Source of the DNA: Shumkonia mesophila
GTDB lineage: Bacteria; Pseudomonadota; Alphaproteobacteria; Rhodospirillales; Shumkoniaceae
Reading direction: 5' to 3'
Assembly: GCF_026163695.1 (NCBI RefSeq)
Contig: NZ_JAOTID010000010.1
Span: 124,001-188,000 of the forward strand
Length of the DNA stretch: 64,000 nucleotides
Of the stretch, positions 1 to 7,059 are shown piece after piece. Position 1 is the stretch's first letter; each line of letters opens with the position of its first letter. The notes under the pieces were generated by a model. It was not told the origin of the DNA. It saw nothing but the letters and a program-made list of their open reading frames with translations, and ran no database searches. Position numbers and translations under genes: made by a program.

Positions 1-267
1 CCAGAGCGCGCTTTTTTTATCCATGTTTTCAACGGCTAATATCCAATAACGCCTAGTAATAAAAATGAAAAAAGAGGGTTCTGAAAGGAGGGGCGTCCCC
101 GCTGCGGGCAACGGACGATTGACAGGAAGTCCGCAGCTTCATACCATCGGCACGTCATGCGATCAGTCTGCTTTTAAATCAGACGGTCTGCTTTTGCGAA
201 ACTGGCGGCGACGCCGGGAATCGCCGACGGTCGAACGGGTTGAGGCGTCTTGGGGGAGGCGGCGGAG
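1..267. other. Upstream region without a gene
   Basis: No convincing coding frame is seen before the first permease. At the extreme left a GC stub (positions 6-11) is followed by seven T residues, which looks like the 3' half of a terminator for a gene outside the window. The first 70 bases are AT-rich. Around 163-195 the decamer GTCTGCTTTT occurs twice, the second copy inside the small palindrome CAGACGGTCTG. These could belong to the promoter or leader of the ABC operon, but nothing more specific can be supported. Confidence 0.4.
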
Positions 268-1053
268 ATGGCAGTCGTTACCGGCATCTACCTGCTGTAC
301 TTGTTCATTCCCATCGTCCTTCTGTTCGTCGGATCGTTCGGCGAGACGTGGACGAACAGCCTCCTGCCTTCCGGCATCACCCTGGACTGGTATCGCGAAC
401 TGCTGAGCGAAGGCAGCTTCCGGCGGGCCTTCATCGTCAGCCTCGAGGTGGTCGCCGCCACCTGTGTGGCCTGCACCCTGCTGGCGGTCCCCTTGGCCTA
501 CGCCCTGTTCAAGAGTGCGTCGCGCGGCGTCATGGTGGCGGCCCGCATCATGTTCCTGCTGCCCATCGCGGCGCCGCCACTGGTGCTGGCCTTCGGCTTC
601 ATCCTGGTCTTTTCGTCCGACGCGTTGCCGTGGCTGGGCAGCATCTGGCTGCTGATCGCCGGGCATGTCGTGCTGACCTTGCCCTATCTGTTGCAGACCC
701 TGGTCGCCGACATGCGCCATCTGCACATCGACGCCCTGGAACTGGCGGCGGAATCCCTGGGCGCCTCCTTCCGGGAGCGCTTCTTCGATCTGGTGGTGCC
801 GCTGCTGCGCCACAGCCTGGGTTCCGGCCTGATCATGGTGGCGGCGCTCTCCATCGGCGAGTTCCAGCTCTCCAACCTGATCGCCGGCTTCCTGTCGCGG
901 CCTTACCCGGTGGTTCTGCTCCAGGCCTTTTATGGGGCGACCGGCTTTGCCTGCGCGGCGACCGTCGTCCTCCTCAGTCTGGCGCTGCTGGCTGCGGCCG
1001 GCGGAGCTTTTGCGGCGCGATCCGCCAGCGCCTATCGGCAGGGAACAGCATGA
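268..1053 (+). CDS. ABC transporter permease (iron/polyamine/phosphonate-type importer)
   Basis: Inner-membrane permease of a binding-protein-dependent importer, 261 aa with about six hydrophobic segments. The EAA loop that docks on the ATPase is visible near residues 160-180 (ELAAESLGASFRERFF, then a VVPLL segment). I chose the ATG at 268, preceded by a purine-rich stretch (GGGGGAGGCGGCGGAG), over a TTG 18 nt upstream. Its TGA overlaps the ATG of the ATPase gene by 4 nt, so the two are translationally coupled. The operon order is permease, ATPase, binding protein, permease, LOG protein. The family includes Fe3+, spermidine/putrescine, thiamine and 2-aminoethylphosphonate importers; the sequence does not decide the substrate. 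Confidence 0.88.
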   Translation: MAVVTGIYLLYLFIPIVLLFVGSFGETWTNSLLPSGITLDWYRELLSEGSFRRAFIVSLEVVAATCVACTLLAVPLAYALFKSASRGVMVAARIMFLLPIAAPPLVLAFGFILVFSSDALPWLGSIWLLIAGHVVLTLPYLLQTLVADMRHLHIDALELAAESLGASFRERFFDLVVPLLRHSLGSGLIMVAALSIGEFQLSNLIAGFLSRPYPVVLLQAFYGATGFACAATVVLLSLALLAAAGGAFAARSASAYRQGTA

Positions 1054-2081
1054 GCATCCGACTGCAGAGCGTCACCTTCGCCTATCCGGGTACCCGTGTC
1101 GGGGTATTCGACCTCGACCTTTCCATCGACGATGGAGAGTTGTTGGCGGTCATCGGTGCCAGCGGGTCGGGCAAGACCACCCTGCTCAAGCTCATCGCCG
1201 GTTTCGAAGTCCCGCAGTCGGGGCAAATTTTGCTGGACGGCCAGGATGTGACCGGCCTTGCGGTACGCGACCGGCAACTCGGCGTCGTCTTCCAGTCGTA
1301 CGCGCTCTTTCCCCACATGACGGCTTGGCAGAACGTGGCCTATCCCCTGAAAATCCGGCGCATCGAGGCGCCCGAACGCCACCGCCGGGCGATCGACGCC
1401 CTGGCGCGAGTCGGCCTGAAAGGCATGGAGGAGCGGCGCCCGCAAACGCTTTCCGGCGGCCAGCAGCAACGGGTGGCGCTGGCCAGGGCGCTGGTCTTCC
1501 AGCCCAAGGCGCTGCTGCTGGATGAACCGCTGTCGGCGCTCGACGCCGGCCTGCGCGGCGAGATGCGCGACGAAATCCGCCGCCTGCAACGGGAATTCGG
1601 CATTTCCACCCTGCACATCACCCACGATCAGGAGGAGGCGCTTTCGATGGCCGACCGCGTCGCGGTGATGGAGGCGGGACGGGTGGTCCAGCTGGCGAGC
1701 CCGCGCGAACTCTACGACTCGCCGGCAACCCGCGGCGTCGCCCGTTTCGTCGGCGAAGCCAACCTGTGGGAGGGCGTGGTCGACGCCCCCGGGACGGTCA
1801 GCGTGCCGTTCGGCGTCCTGCAAACGGCCGCCCACGGTTTCGGCAAGGGTCAGGCCGTCACCGTCCTGGTGCGCCCCGAAAACATCGCGGTCGGCGCCGC
1901 CGACGGCGTCCCCAACCATTTCGCCGGCACCATCGTGCGCGACCGCTTCCTGGGCGCGGTGCGCCGCTACGATTTGGCCGTCGGCGGCGTGGTGATCCGC
2001 GGGCAGACAGGCATCCGCGGTCCGATCGAAACGGTGAGCATTCGGCCGGAGCATGTTCGGCTTCTGCCGAGCGGAAGTTGA
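1050..2081 (+). CDS. ABC transporter ATP-binding protein (PotA/FbpC-type)
   Basis: Cytoplasmic ATPase of the same importer, 343 aa. Walker A is GASGSGKTT at residues 36-44 (Lys42), the Q-loop is Gln82, the signature is LSGGQ at 134-138, Walker B ends LLLDEP at 155-160 with catalytic Glu159, and the H-loop is in THDQEE near 192. A C-terminal TOBE-like regulatory domain follows from about residue 240 to the end, as in PotA and FbpC. It starts inside the stop codon of the first permease. Only one ATPase is encoded for two permeases, implying a homodimer under a permease heterodimer. Substrate unknown. Confidence 0.92.
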   Translation: MSIRLQSVTFAYPGTRVGVFDLDLSIDDGELLAVIGASGSGKTTLLKLIAGFEVPQSGQILLDGQDVTGLAVRDRQLGVVFQSYALFPHMTAWQNVAYPLKIRRIEAPERHRRAIDALARVGLKGMEERRPQTLSGGQQQRVALARALVFQPKALLLDEPLSALDAGLRGEMRDEIRRLQREFGISTLHITHDQEEALSMADRVAVMEAGRVVQLASPRELYDSPATRGVARFVGEANLWEGVVDAPGTVSVPFGVLQTAAHGFGKGQAVTVLVRPENIAVGAADGVPNHFAGTIVRDRFLGAVRRYDLAVGGVVIRGQTGIRGPIETVSIRPEHVRLLPSGS

Positions 2082-2113
2082 GGCACGTAACGAACGGGAG
2101 AGAGGAGAGAAAG

Positions 2114-3181
2114 ATGAAATACGCATCGGTAATGGTCGGCGCGGCCCTCGCCGTTCTGCCGACCCTGGCAATGGCTCTCGAGGGACCGGAACTCTATCCG
2201 GGGGAAAAGGCGCTTTACGAAGCGGCGGCCAAGGAAGGCATGGTGGTTTCCTTCGACACCGGGCCGACCTGGGCCAACTGGGGTACCATGTTCAAGCGCT
2301 TCAAGGCCCGCTACGCTGAAGTCGAGATGGCCTATAACGATCTCGGCTCGGGCGCCACCGTGGTGGCGTTGGACAAGGCCCGCAACCGGCCGCAGGCCGA
2401 CACCGCTTACTACTTCGGCGGTTCGGCCATCGACGCCGTCAAGAAAGGCGTGCTGGCGCCCTTCAAGCCGGTGAATTTCGACAAACTGCCTGACGTTTAC
2501 CGGGCGCCCGACGGCGAATGGTTCATCATCCATCAGTTGACCGTCGCTTTCCTGGTCAATACCAAGCTGGTCAAGGAAGTGCCGCAATCGTGGGCCGATC
2601 TGCTGAAGCCCGAATACAAGAATGCGGTGGTCTACCTCGATCCCCGCTCGACTGGGCAGGGCCAGGTGCTGACCTTCGCCGCCAACTACGCGGCGGGCGG
2701 CGACATGGAGAACGTGCTGCCGGGGGTCGAATACCTGGCCAAGCTGCACAAGGCCGGCAACATCCTGCGGACCGAGGGCACCACGCCTTACGCCAAGTTC
2801 CTGAAGGGCGAAATCCCGATCTGGATCGGCTACGAGAACGACGGCCTCAAGGCCAAGCTGAAGGACGGCATGGGCGACGATATCGCCGTGGTCCTGCCCA
2901 AGGAGGCGACGGTGGCGGCGCCTTACGCCATCAGCCTCGTCAAGAACGGCCCCAACCCCAACGCCGGCAAGTTGTGGCTCAACTTCATCATGACTGATGC
3001 CGGGCAAACGACCTTCGCCGAAGGGTTCGTCCGGCCGTCGGTCCCCGGCGTCAAGCTGCCTGGGGACATCGCCAAGCACTTCCCGGCGGCCCCGCAACTG
3101 CGGCCATTGGATCTGGTCAAGGCGGCGGCCCGCAAGTCCGACATCGACACCAACTGGGCGAAGCTGGTCCTTGGCAAATAA
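2114..3181 (+). CDS. ABC transporter periplasmic substrate-binding protein
   Basis: Periplasmic binding protein of 355 aa in the AfuA/PotD/PhnS superfamily (type II periplasmic fold). The N-terminus is a signal peptide with hydrophobic core ASVMVGAALAVLPTLAMA and probable cleavage after the AMA motif. A strong ribosome site (GAGAGGAGAGAAAG) precedes the ATG at 2114, 32 nt after the ATPase stop. The mature protein carries the interlobe features of the family, such as the PQSWADLLKPEYKN hinge strand. The linked LOG-family gene might hint at a phosphorylated sugar or nucleotide-related substrate, but that is only inference; an Fe3+ or phosphonate role is equally possible. Confidence 0.88.
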   Translation: MKYASVMVGAALAVLPTLAMALEGPELYPGEKALYEAAAKEGMVVSFDTGPTWANWGTMFKRFKARYAEVEMAYNDLGSGATVVALDKARNRPQADTAYYFGGSAIDAVKKGVLAPFKPVNFDKLPDVYRAPDGEWFIIHQLTVAFLVNTKLVKEVPQSWADLLKPEYKNAVVYLDPRSTGQGQVLTFAANYAAGGDMENVLPGVEYLAKLHKAGNILRTEGTTPYAKFLKGEIPIWIGYENDGLKAKLKDGMGDDIAVVLPKEATVAAPYAISLVKNGPNPNAGKLWLNFIMTDAGQTTFAEGFVRPSVPGVKLPGDIAKHFPAAPQLRPLDLVKAAARKSDIDTNWAKLVLGK

Positions 3182-4019
3182 CCGCACGGCCACGCACCGG
3201 GGACACCTCGCCTGGATGGCGGTCCCCGGCGCCCTGGTCATCGTCCTCTTCTTCATCCTTCCCCTGGCGGTGGTCGTCAGCGAGGCGTTCACCGACGGGG
3301 GAGGGGCGTTCCGCAAGGTCCTCGCCGACGTTGTCTTCTGGCGGGGCCTGGCGGGAACGCTGGTCCTGGGAACGGTCGCGCCGACGGTTTCCCTGGTCGT
3401 CGGTTTCGGGGTGGCCTGGCACCTGTCGTCGCTGCCGGAAAACGTGAGGACCAACCTGCAGTTCTGGATTTCGCTGCCGTTGACCTTTTCCGGCCTGATC
3501 GTCGCCTATGGGTTCATCCTGGCCCTTGGCCGGTCGGGATTCATCACGCTCTCGCTGTCCTATCTGGGCAGCGATCCGGCGACCTTCTCGGGCTTCCTCT
3601 ACAGCCCCGCCGGGTTGGCCTTCGCCTATTCGTACTATCTGATTCCGCGCGTGGTGCTGATCTTGCTGCCGGTGCTGGTCAACTTCGATCGGGCGCAGAT
3701 CAGGGCGGCGCAGTCCCTGGGCGCCGGCAATTTTCGGGCGGTCATGGACGTGCTGGTGCCCCAGGTGATGCCCAGCGCCGTCGCCGCCTTCTGCCTGGTC
3801 GCCGCGGTTGCCATCGGGGCCTACGGCACGGCGCTGGCCCTGGTGGGAAGCCAAGTCAGCATTCTGCCGCTGATCCTCTACAGCCGGATTTCCGATACCG
3901 GCGCCGATTTCCCGTCGGCGGCGGCGCTTTCCGTCATCCTGCTGGCGCTTTGTACCTTGGTGCTGGCGGCCGGTGAACTTTATGCGTCGAGGAGGGAACA
4001 CCGTGACGCTGCGTCTTGA
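3171..4019 (+). CDS. ABC transporter permease (second permease of the importer)
   Basis: Second inner-membrane permease, 282 aa from a TTG at 3171 that overlaps the end of the binding-protein gene. The alternative ATG at 3216 would cut into the short basic cytoplasmic head (NRTATHRGH) that precedes the first membrane span, so I prefer the TTG. About six hydrophobic segments are present and an EAA-like loop, IRAAQSLGAGNFRAVMDVLVP, lies near residue 180. The protein pairs with the first permease of this operon. The order with the two permeases separated by ATPase and binding-protein genes is somewhat unusual, but both permeases look intact. Confidence 0.82.
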   Translation: MANNRTATHRGHLAWMAVPGALVIVLFFILPLAVVVSEAFTDGGGAFRKVLADVVFWRGLAGTLVLGTVAPTVSLVVGFGVAWHLSSLPENVRTNLQFWISLPLTFSGLIVAYGFILALGRSGFITLSLSYLGSDPATFSGFLYSPAGLAFAYSYYLIPRVVLILLPVLVNFDRAQIRAAQSLGAGNFRAVMDVLVPQVMPSAVAAFCLVAAVAIGAYGTALALVGSQVSILPLILYSRISDTGADFPSAAALSVILLALCTLVLAAGELYASRREHRDAAS

Positions 4020-4641
4020 TTCCACCCGCGCCCGTCTGTTTGACGATGGCGGCCGCATTTTTCGTCCGGCATCGCGGGCGTGGGAAGCCTGCAATGAAAC
4101 CCCCATCGGCGGCGACCGGATATCTCCGGCGGAAGCGGTCGCCTGGCTGCAAAGGACGAGCGGTTCGCCTTGCCGCGTGCCGGTCGGCGTCATCGGTGCC
4201 CGCGAGGCGCGTTCCGATCAGCTGGCGGCGGCGGAAGATCTTGGACGCCGATTGGCCGAACGCGGACTGACCGTGCTGTGCGGTGGCCGCCAGGGCATCA
4301 TGGAAGCCGTCTGCCGGGGCGTTGCCGCCGGCGGGGGAATCAGCGTCGGCATTCTGCCGGACGGTGACGCCGCGGCCGCCAACGCCTATGTCACCGTTCC
4401 CGTCGCCACCGGGCTGGGCATCGCCCGCAACGCCATCGTCGCGCGCGCCGCTATGTGTCTGGTGGCGATCGGCGGCGGTTACGGGACCATCTCCGAAGTT
4501 GCCTTGGGCCTGCAATTCGAGAAGGTGGTCTTCACCCTGCTGGATGGCCCCGCCATCGCCGGAACCCATTCCTGCATGACCTGCGATCAGGTATTGGATG
4601 GCGTAAGCCGGGTCGTGCTCGGCCTGCCCGTCGGGGTCTAG
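4003..4641 (+). CDS. LOG family / TIGR00725-type nucleotide-binding protein
   Basis: Cytosolic Rossmann-like protein of 212 aa of the LOG (lysine-decarboxylase-like) family. The family signature appears as CGGRQGIMEAVCRG near the middle and GGGYGTISEVALG about 50 residues later, in the TIGR00725 version where GGGYGT replaces PGGxGT. Known LOG proteins hydrolyse nucleoside 5'-monophosphates of the cytokinin type to base plus ribose 5-phosphate; the role of the TIGR00725 branch is not established. I use the GTG at 4003 because a GGAGGG site lies 8 nt upstream; the gene then overlaps the permease end by 17 nt and is the last gene of the operon. Confidence 0.75.
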   Translation: MTLRLDSTRARLFDDGGRIFRPASRAWEACNETPIGGDRISPAEAVAWLQRTSGSPCRVPVGVIGAREARSDQLAAAEDLGRRLAERGLTVLCGGRQGIMEAVCRGVAAGGGISVGILPDGDAAAANAYVTVPVATGLGIARNAIVARAAMCLVAIGGGYGTISEVALGLQFEKVVFTLLDGPAIAGTHSCMTCDQVLDGVSRVVLGLPVGV

Positions 4642-4663
4642 CGGGTTCGGGCCCGCCTTCTTT
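4641..4663 (+). terminator. Probable terminator after the ABC/LOG operon
   Basis: A GCGGG / CCCGC stem with a six-base loop begins at the LOG stop codon and is followed by CTTCTTTC. A second short hairpin (ACGAAC / GTTCGT, 4681-4698) followed by six T residues lies just downstream and may back it up. Confidence 0.5.
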
Positions 4664-4776
4664 CATCGAGGTAGCAATTGACGAACGGGGACGTTCGTGC
4701 GACTTTTTTCTTAACAGAAAGAAACGCGACGAGGAACGTCGGCCCTTTAAATTTTCTGTTGGCATGAGGCTGCATC

Positions 4777-5313
4777 ATGACGGAATCCGAAGCAACGAAG
4801 ACCGCGGCGCCCCTCGGGGAAGTCACGAACACCGATCGCCGCGCCCACGAGGTGATCCGCAATTGCGCCTGGGGGGCGGCCGGCATCGGCCTGGTGCCCG
4901 TTCCGCTCGTCGATATGATGGCGATCGGCGGCCTGCAGGTGTGGCTGGTGCGCGAACTGGCGAAGATTCACGACGTGCCGTTCTCGCGCGATCGGGCGAA
5001 GGCTGTGGTGTCGGCGCTGATCGGCGTCGCCGCGCCGGCGATGCTGGCGGGTGGCGTGACCTCGCTGATCAAGGTGGTCCCGGTCATCGGGCAGGTTCTG
5101 ACCATCGCCGTGGCGCCAGGACTGGCGGCGGCTTCGACGCTGGCGCTTGGCCGCGTGTTCAACACCCATTTCAAGACCGGTGGCACGCTGCTTGACTTCA
5201 ACGCCGAGAAAATGGCCGCCTTCTACAAGGAAGAACTGAACAAGGCCAAGGAAGAAGTCGCTCAGGCCAAGTCGAAAGGATCGGCCAAGGGCGAGGCGGC
5301 CGCCGCCGCCTGA
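4777..5313 (+). CDS. DUF697-type small membrane protein (paralogue 1 of 3)
   Basis: A 178-aa protein with a polar N-terminus, two long hydrophobic helical hairpins (about residues 30-60 and 80-125) and a charged Lys/Glu/Ala-rich C-terminal helix. It matches the YcjF-like DUF697 pattern of a helical membrane domain usually associated with GTPases. Motifs shared with the proteins at 21937-22557 and 28014-28547 are VPVPLVD, VPFSRD and HFKTGGTLLDFN. It stands alone: no GTPase gene is adjacent. It converges on the phosphopantetheinyl transferase gene with only 15 nt between the stops. Function unknown. Confidence 0.7.
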   Translation: MTESEATKTAAPLGEVTNTDRRAHEVIRNCAWGAAGIGLVPVPLVDMMAIGGLQVWLVRELAKIHDVPFSRDRAKAVVSALIGVAAPAMLAGGVTSLIKVVPVIGQVLTIAVAPGLAAASTLALGRVFNTHFKTGGTLLDFNAEKMAAFYKEELNKAKEEVAQAKSKGSAKGEAAAAA

Positions 5314-5328
5314 GGGCCATCTTCCCCG

Positions 5329-6006
5329 TCAGGCGAGCGGGGCGACACTGCGCTGGCGGATCGACGCCAGGGGTCCGCTGACGCAGACGGCGGCAGCCAA
5401 GTCCGGGGCCAGCGCAACGTCGCGCAGAGTCCATGAGATACCTTCGAGGACGACGGTGCGTTCGGCGCCGTCGTCGATGTCGACCTCAACCTTCCGGGGA
5501 TCGTACGTCAGGCCGCGGCCGTCGGCCTTGAGCAGCGCTTCCTTGCGCGTCCACACCCGCATGAAGGCGACTTGACGGAGGTCCTGGGGAAGGACCGCGA
5601 AGCGGGCCTGTTCGTCCGGCGTCATCACCATGCCGGCCAAGCCGTCCAGATCCCTAAGCCGGCCGGCCATCTCGACATCGACGCCGACGGCGCTTCCCCG
5701 GCATGTTGCCACCACGGCGATGGCCCCGCTGTGCGACAGGTTGAAGGACAGGGCATGGCGCTCCAACTGGGGCTTGCCGCCGGGCGTGGCGGTGAAACCG
5801 AGAGCGCGGGGCGGCTGCCCCGTCTCTGCCGCCAGGGCCAGGCGCAGGCCGGCATGGGCGGCAACGAAGCGGTGGCGGTCGCGATCGTGGATGAACCTCT
5901 CTGCCCGTTGGCGCTCGCGGTCGTCCAACAGGGCCCAGGCTTGCGGTCCCGGCGATTTCTCCGGCAGCGGGATGCGCCAGAGGGTGACGTCCGTCCCAGG
6001 AGTCAT
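5329..6006 (-). CDS. 4'-phosphopantetheinyl transferase (Sfp type)
   Basis: A 225-aa enzyme that would move the 4'-phosphopantetheine arm of CoA onto a serine of a carrier protein. The family motifs are complete: LSFNLSHSG at 86-94, GVDVE at 108-112 with Mg-binding Asp110 and Glu112, and WTRKEALLKADG near 150-161 with the second metal-binding Glu. The length is that of a single Sfp-type protein rather than AcpS. The ATG at 6006 overlaps the TGA of the GNAT gene by 4 nt, so both are in one operon. No carrier protein, NRPS or PKS is present in the window, so its substrate must lie elsewhere. Confidence 0.88.
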   Translation of the reverse strand: MTPGTDVTLWRIPLPEKSPGPQAWALLDDRERQRAERFIHDRDRHRFVAAHAGLRLALAAETGQPPRALGFTATPGGKPQLERHALSFNLSHSGAIAVVATCRGSAVGVDVEMAGRLRDLDGLAGMVMTPDEQARFAVLPQDLRQVAFMRVWTRKEALLKADGRGLTYDPRKVEVDIDDGAERTVVLEGISWTLRDVALAPDLAAAVCVSGPLASIRQRSVAPLA

Positions 6007-6959
6007 CGCGGAGCCGATGGCGGCAGATCCAGCGACCAGGAGACCGAGGTCTTGCGGACGGTCAAGCCGAAGCGTTCCATCAAGTTGCACGACGCCCGGT
6101 TGCTTTGGTCGGCAATGCCGGCGATGGTCAGCGCGCCCATCGCGCAGGTTTTCCGCAGCATCTCCAGGCCCAGCAAATCGGCTGCCACTTTGCCCCAATG
6201 CCGGCGGTGGATGACGATTTCCGAGACGTAGGCCTCGCCCTTGTCGTCGCCGTCCTGGATATGGAAGAGGAGGGTAAGTCCGACCGGCATGCCGCCGTGC
6301 CAGACTACGATCATAAGGGCGCCGGGCAGCTTCATTTGGCGCAGCATCTCGGCCGGCGTCCACCGATCGGCGTTGTCGCGCAGCGCGAAGGTGGCGTTGC
6401 GCAGCGCCACCAGCCGGTCGGCCAGTTCGGCATCGGCCTCGATATCGGCCACCGTCGGCATCGACAGGGTATAGCCTTTGGCCAGCGCTTCGCCGACGCG
6501 CGGGAATTCCTCGGCCGGCGGTGGGCCGCCGGCCAGTTCGCGCACGTGTTTGAGGTGGCGGCGGACCATGTGAAAACCTTGCGCCGCCAGGAATGGCGCC
6601 TCGTCCTCGCCGGGCGTGTCGTCGTAGATGACCATGCGCCGCCAATACGGGCTTTCCTCGGCCCGCCAGACGGCCAGGAAGTCCGCGAGCGCCGCCCGCT
6701 TCCGCTCCAGAGTCGGGTCGGGAAGGATGACGAAGGGGAAATACATCCGCCCTTGCCATGTCAGGTGCGTTCGCTCGGCCACGCTGACGAGCGCCGTCAA
6801 TCCGTCCTTGTCATGACGGCCATAGAGGCTTCGGTTCCGGAAAAGCTGGGCCGCCGCATCCGGCTCGCCGACGCGCTTCCGCAGGAGGGCGTCGCCATGC
6901 TGGAGCATGAAATCGAGAATGGCGCCGGTCGAGTCGGAGGTCAGTCGAACGAAGGTCAT
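6003..6959 (-). CDS. GNAT-fold N-acyltransferase
   Basis: A 318-aa protein whose last 150 residues look like a GNAT acyltransferase: a WHGGMPVGLTLLFHI strand, YVSEIVIHRRHWGKVAADLL as the acyl-CoA-binding turn and helix, and the closing SNRASCNLMERFGL motif. The first half (about 1-170) is less clear and may be a degenerate second GNAT domain, which would fit the length. The acceptor cannot be told. It starts at 6959, divergently from the LanM gene with a shared 100-nt promoter region, and is coupled to the phosphopantetheinyl transferase gene downstream. That arrangement suggests a shared pathway, by inference only. Confidence 0.72.
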   Translation of the reverse strand: MTFVRLTSDSTGAILDFMLQHGDALLRKRVGEPDAAAQLFRNRSLYGRHDKDGLTALVSVAERTHLTWQGRMYFPFVILPDPTLERKRAALADFLAVWRAEESPYWRRMVIYDDTPGEDEAPFLAAQGFHMVRRHLKHVRELAGGPPPAEEFPRVGEALAKGYTLSMPTVADIEADAELADRLVALRNATFALRDNADRWTPAEMLRQMKLPGALMIVVWHGGMPVGLTLLFHIQDGDDKGEAYVSEIVIHRRHWGKVAADLLGLEMLRKTCAMGALTIAGIADQSNRASCNLMERFGLTVRKTSVSWSLDLPPSAPR

Positions 6960-7011
6960 GGAACGGCCCGGTTGGAATGCCGAAGCGGATAGGCGGTGGA
7001 TGACCGGCGAC

Positions 7012-7017
7012 CTATAC
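7012..7017 (+). promoter_or_regulatory. Candidate -10 element for the LanM gene
   Basis: TATACT lies 43 nt before the LanM start, in the only non-coding gap between the divergent GNAT and LanM genes. No good -35 hexamer is present at the expected distance. The same TATACT followed by CC occurs before the TAXI gene near 20801. Confidence 0.3.
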
Positions 7018-7059
7018 TCCAAATCCTGAAAACGACAAACAGCCGAACGGGATGAAGGC

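Noticed and set aside
163-195. Short palindrome CAGACGGTCTG with repeated GTCTGCTTTT as a terminator or riboswitch
   Set aside because: The stem is only five pairs with no loop, and no known riboswitch core is visible.
1032-2171. Minus-strand open frame opposite the ABC ATPase
   Set aside because: Shadow of the ATPase gene; no ribosome site or recognisable domain.
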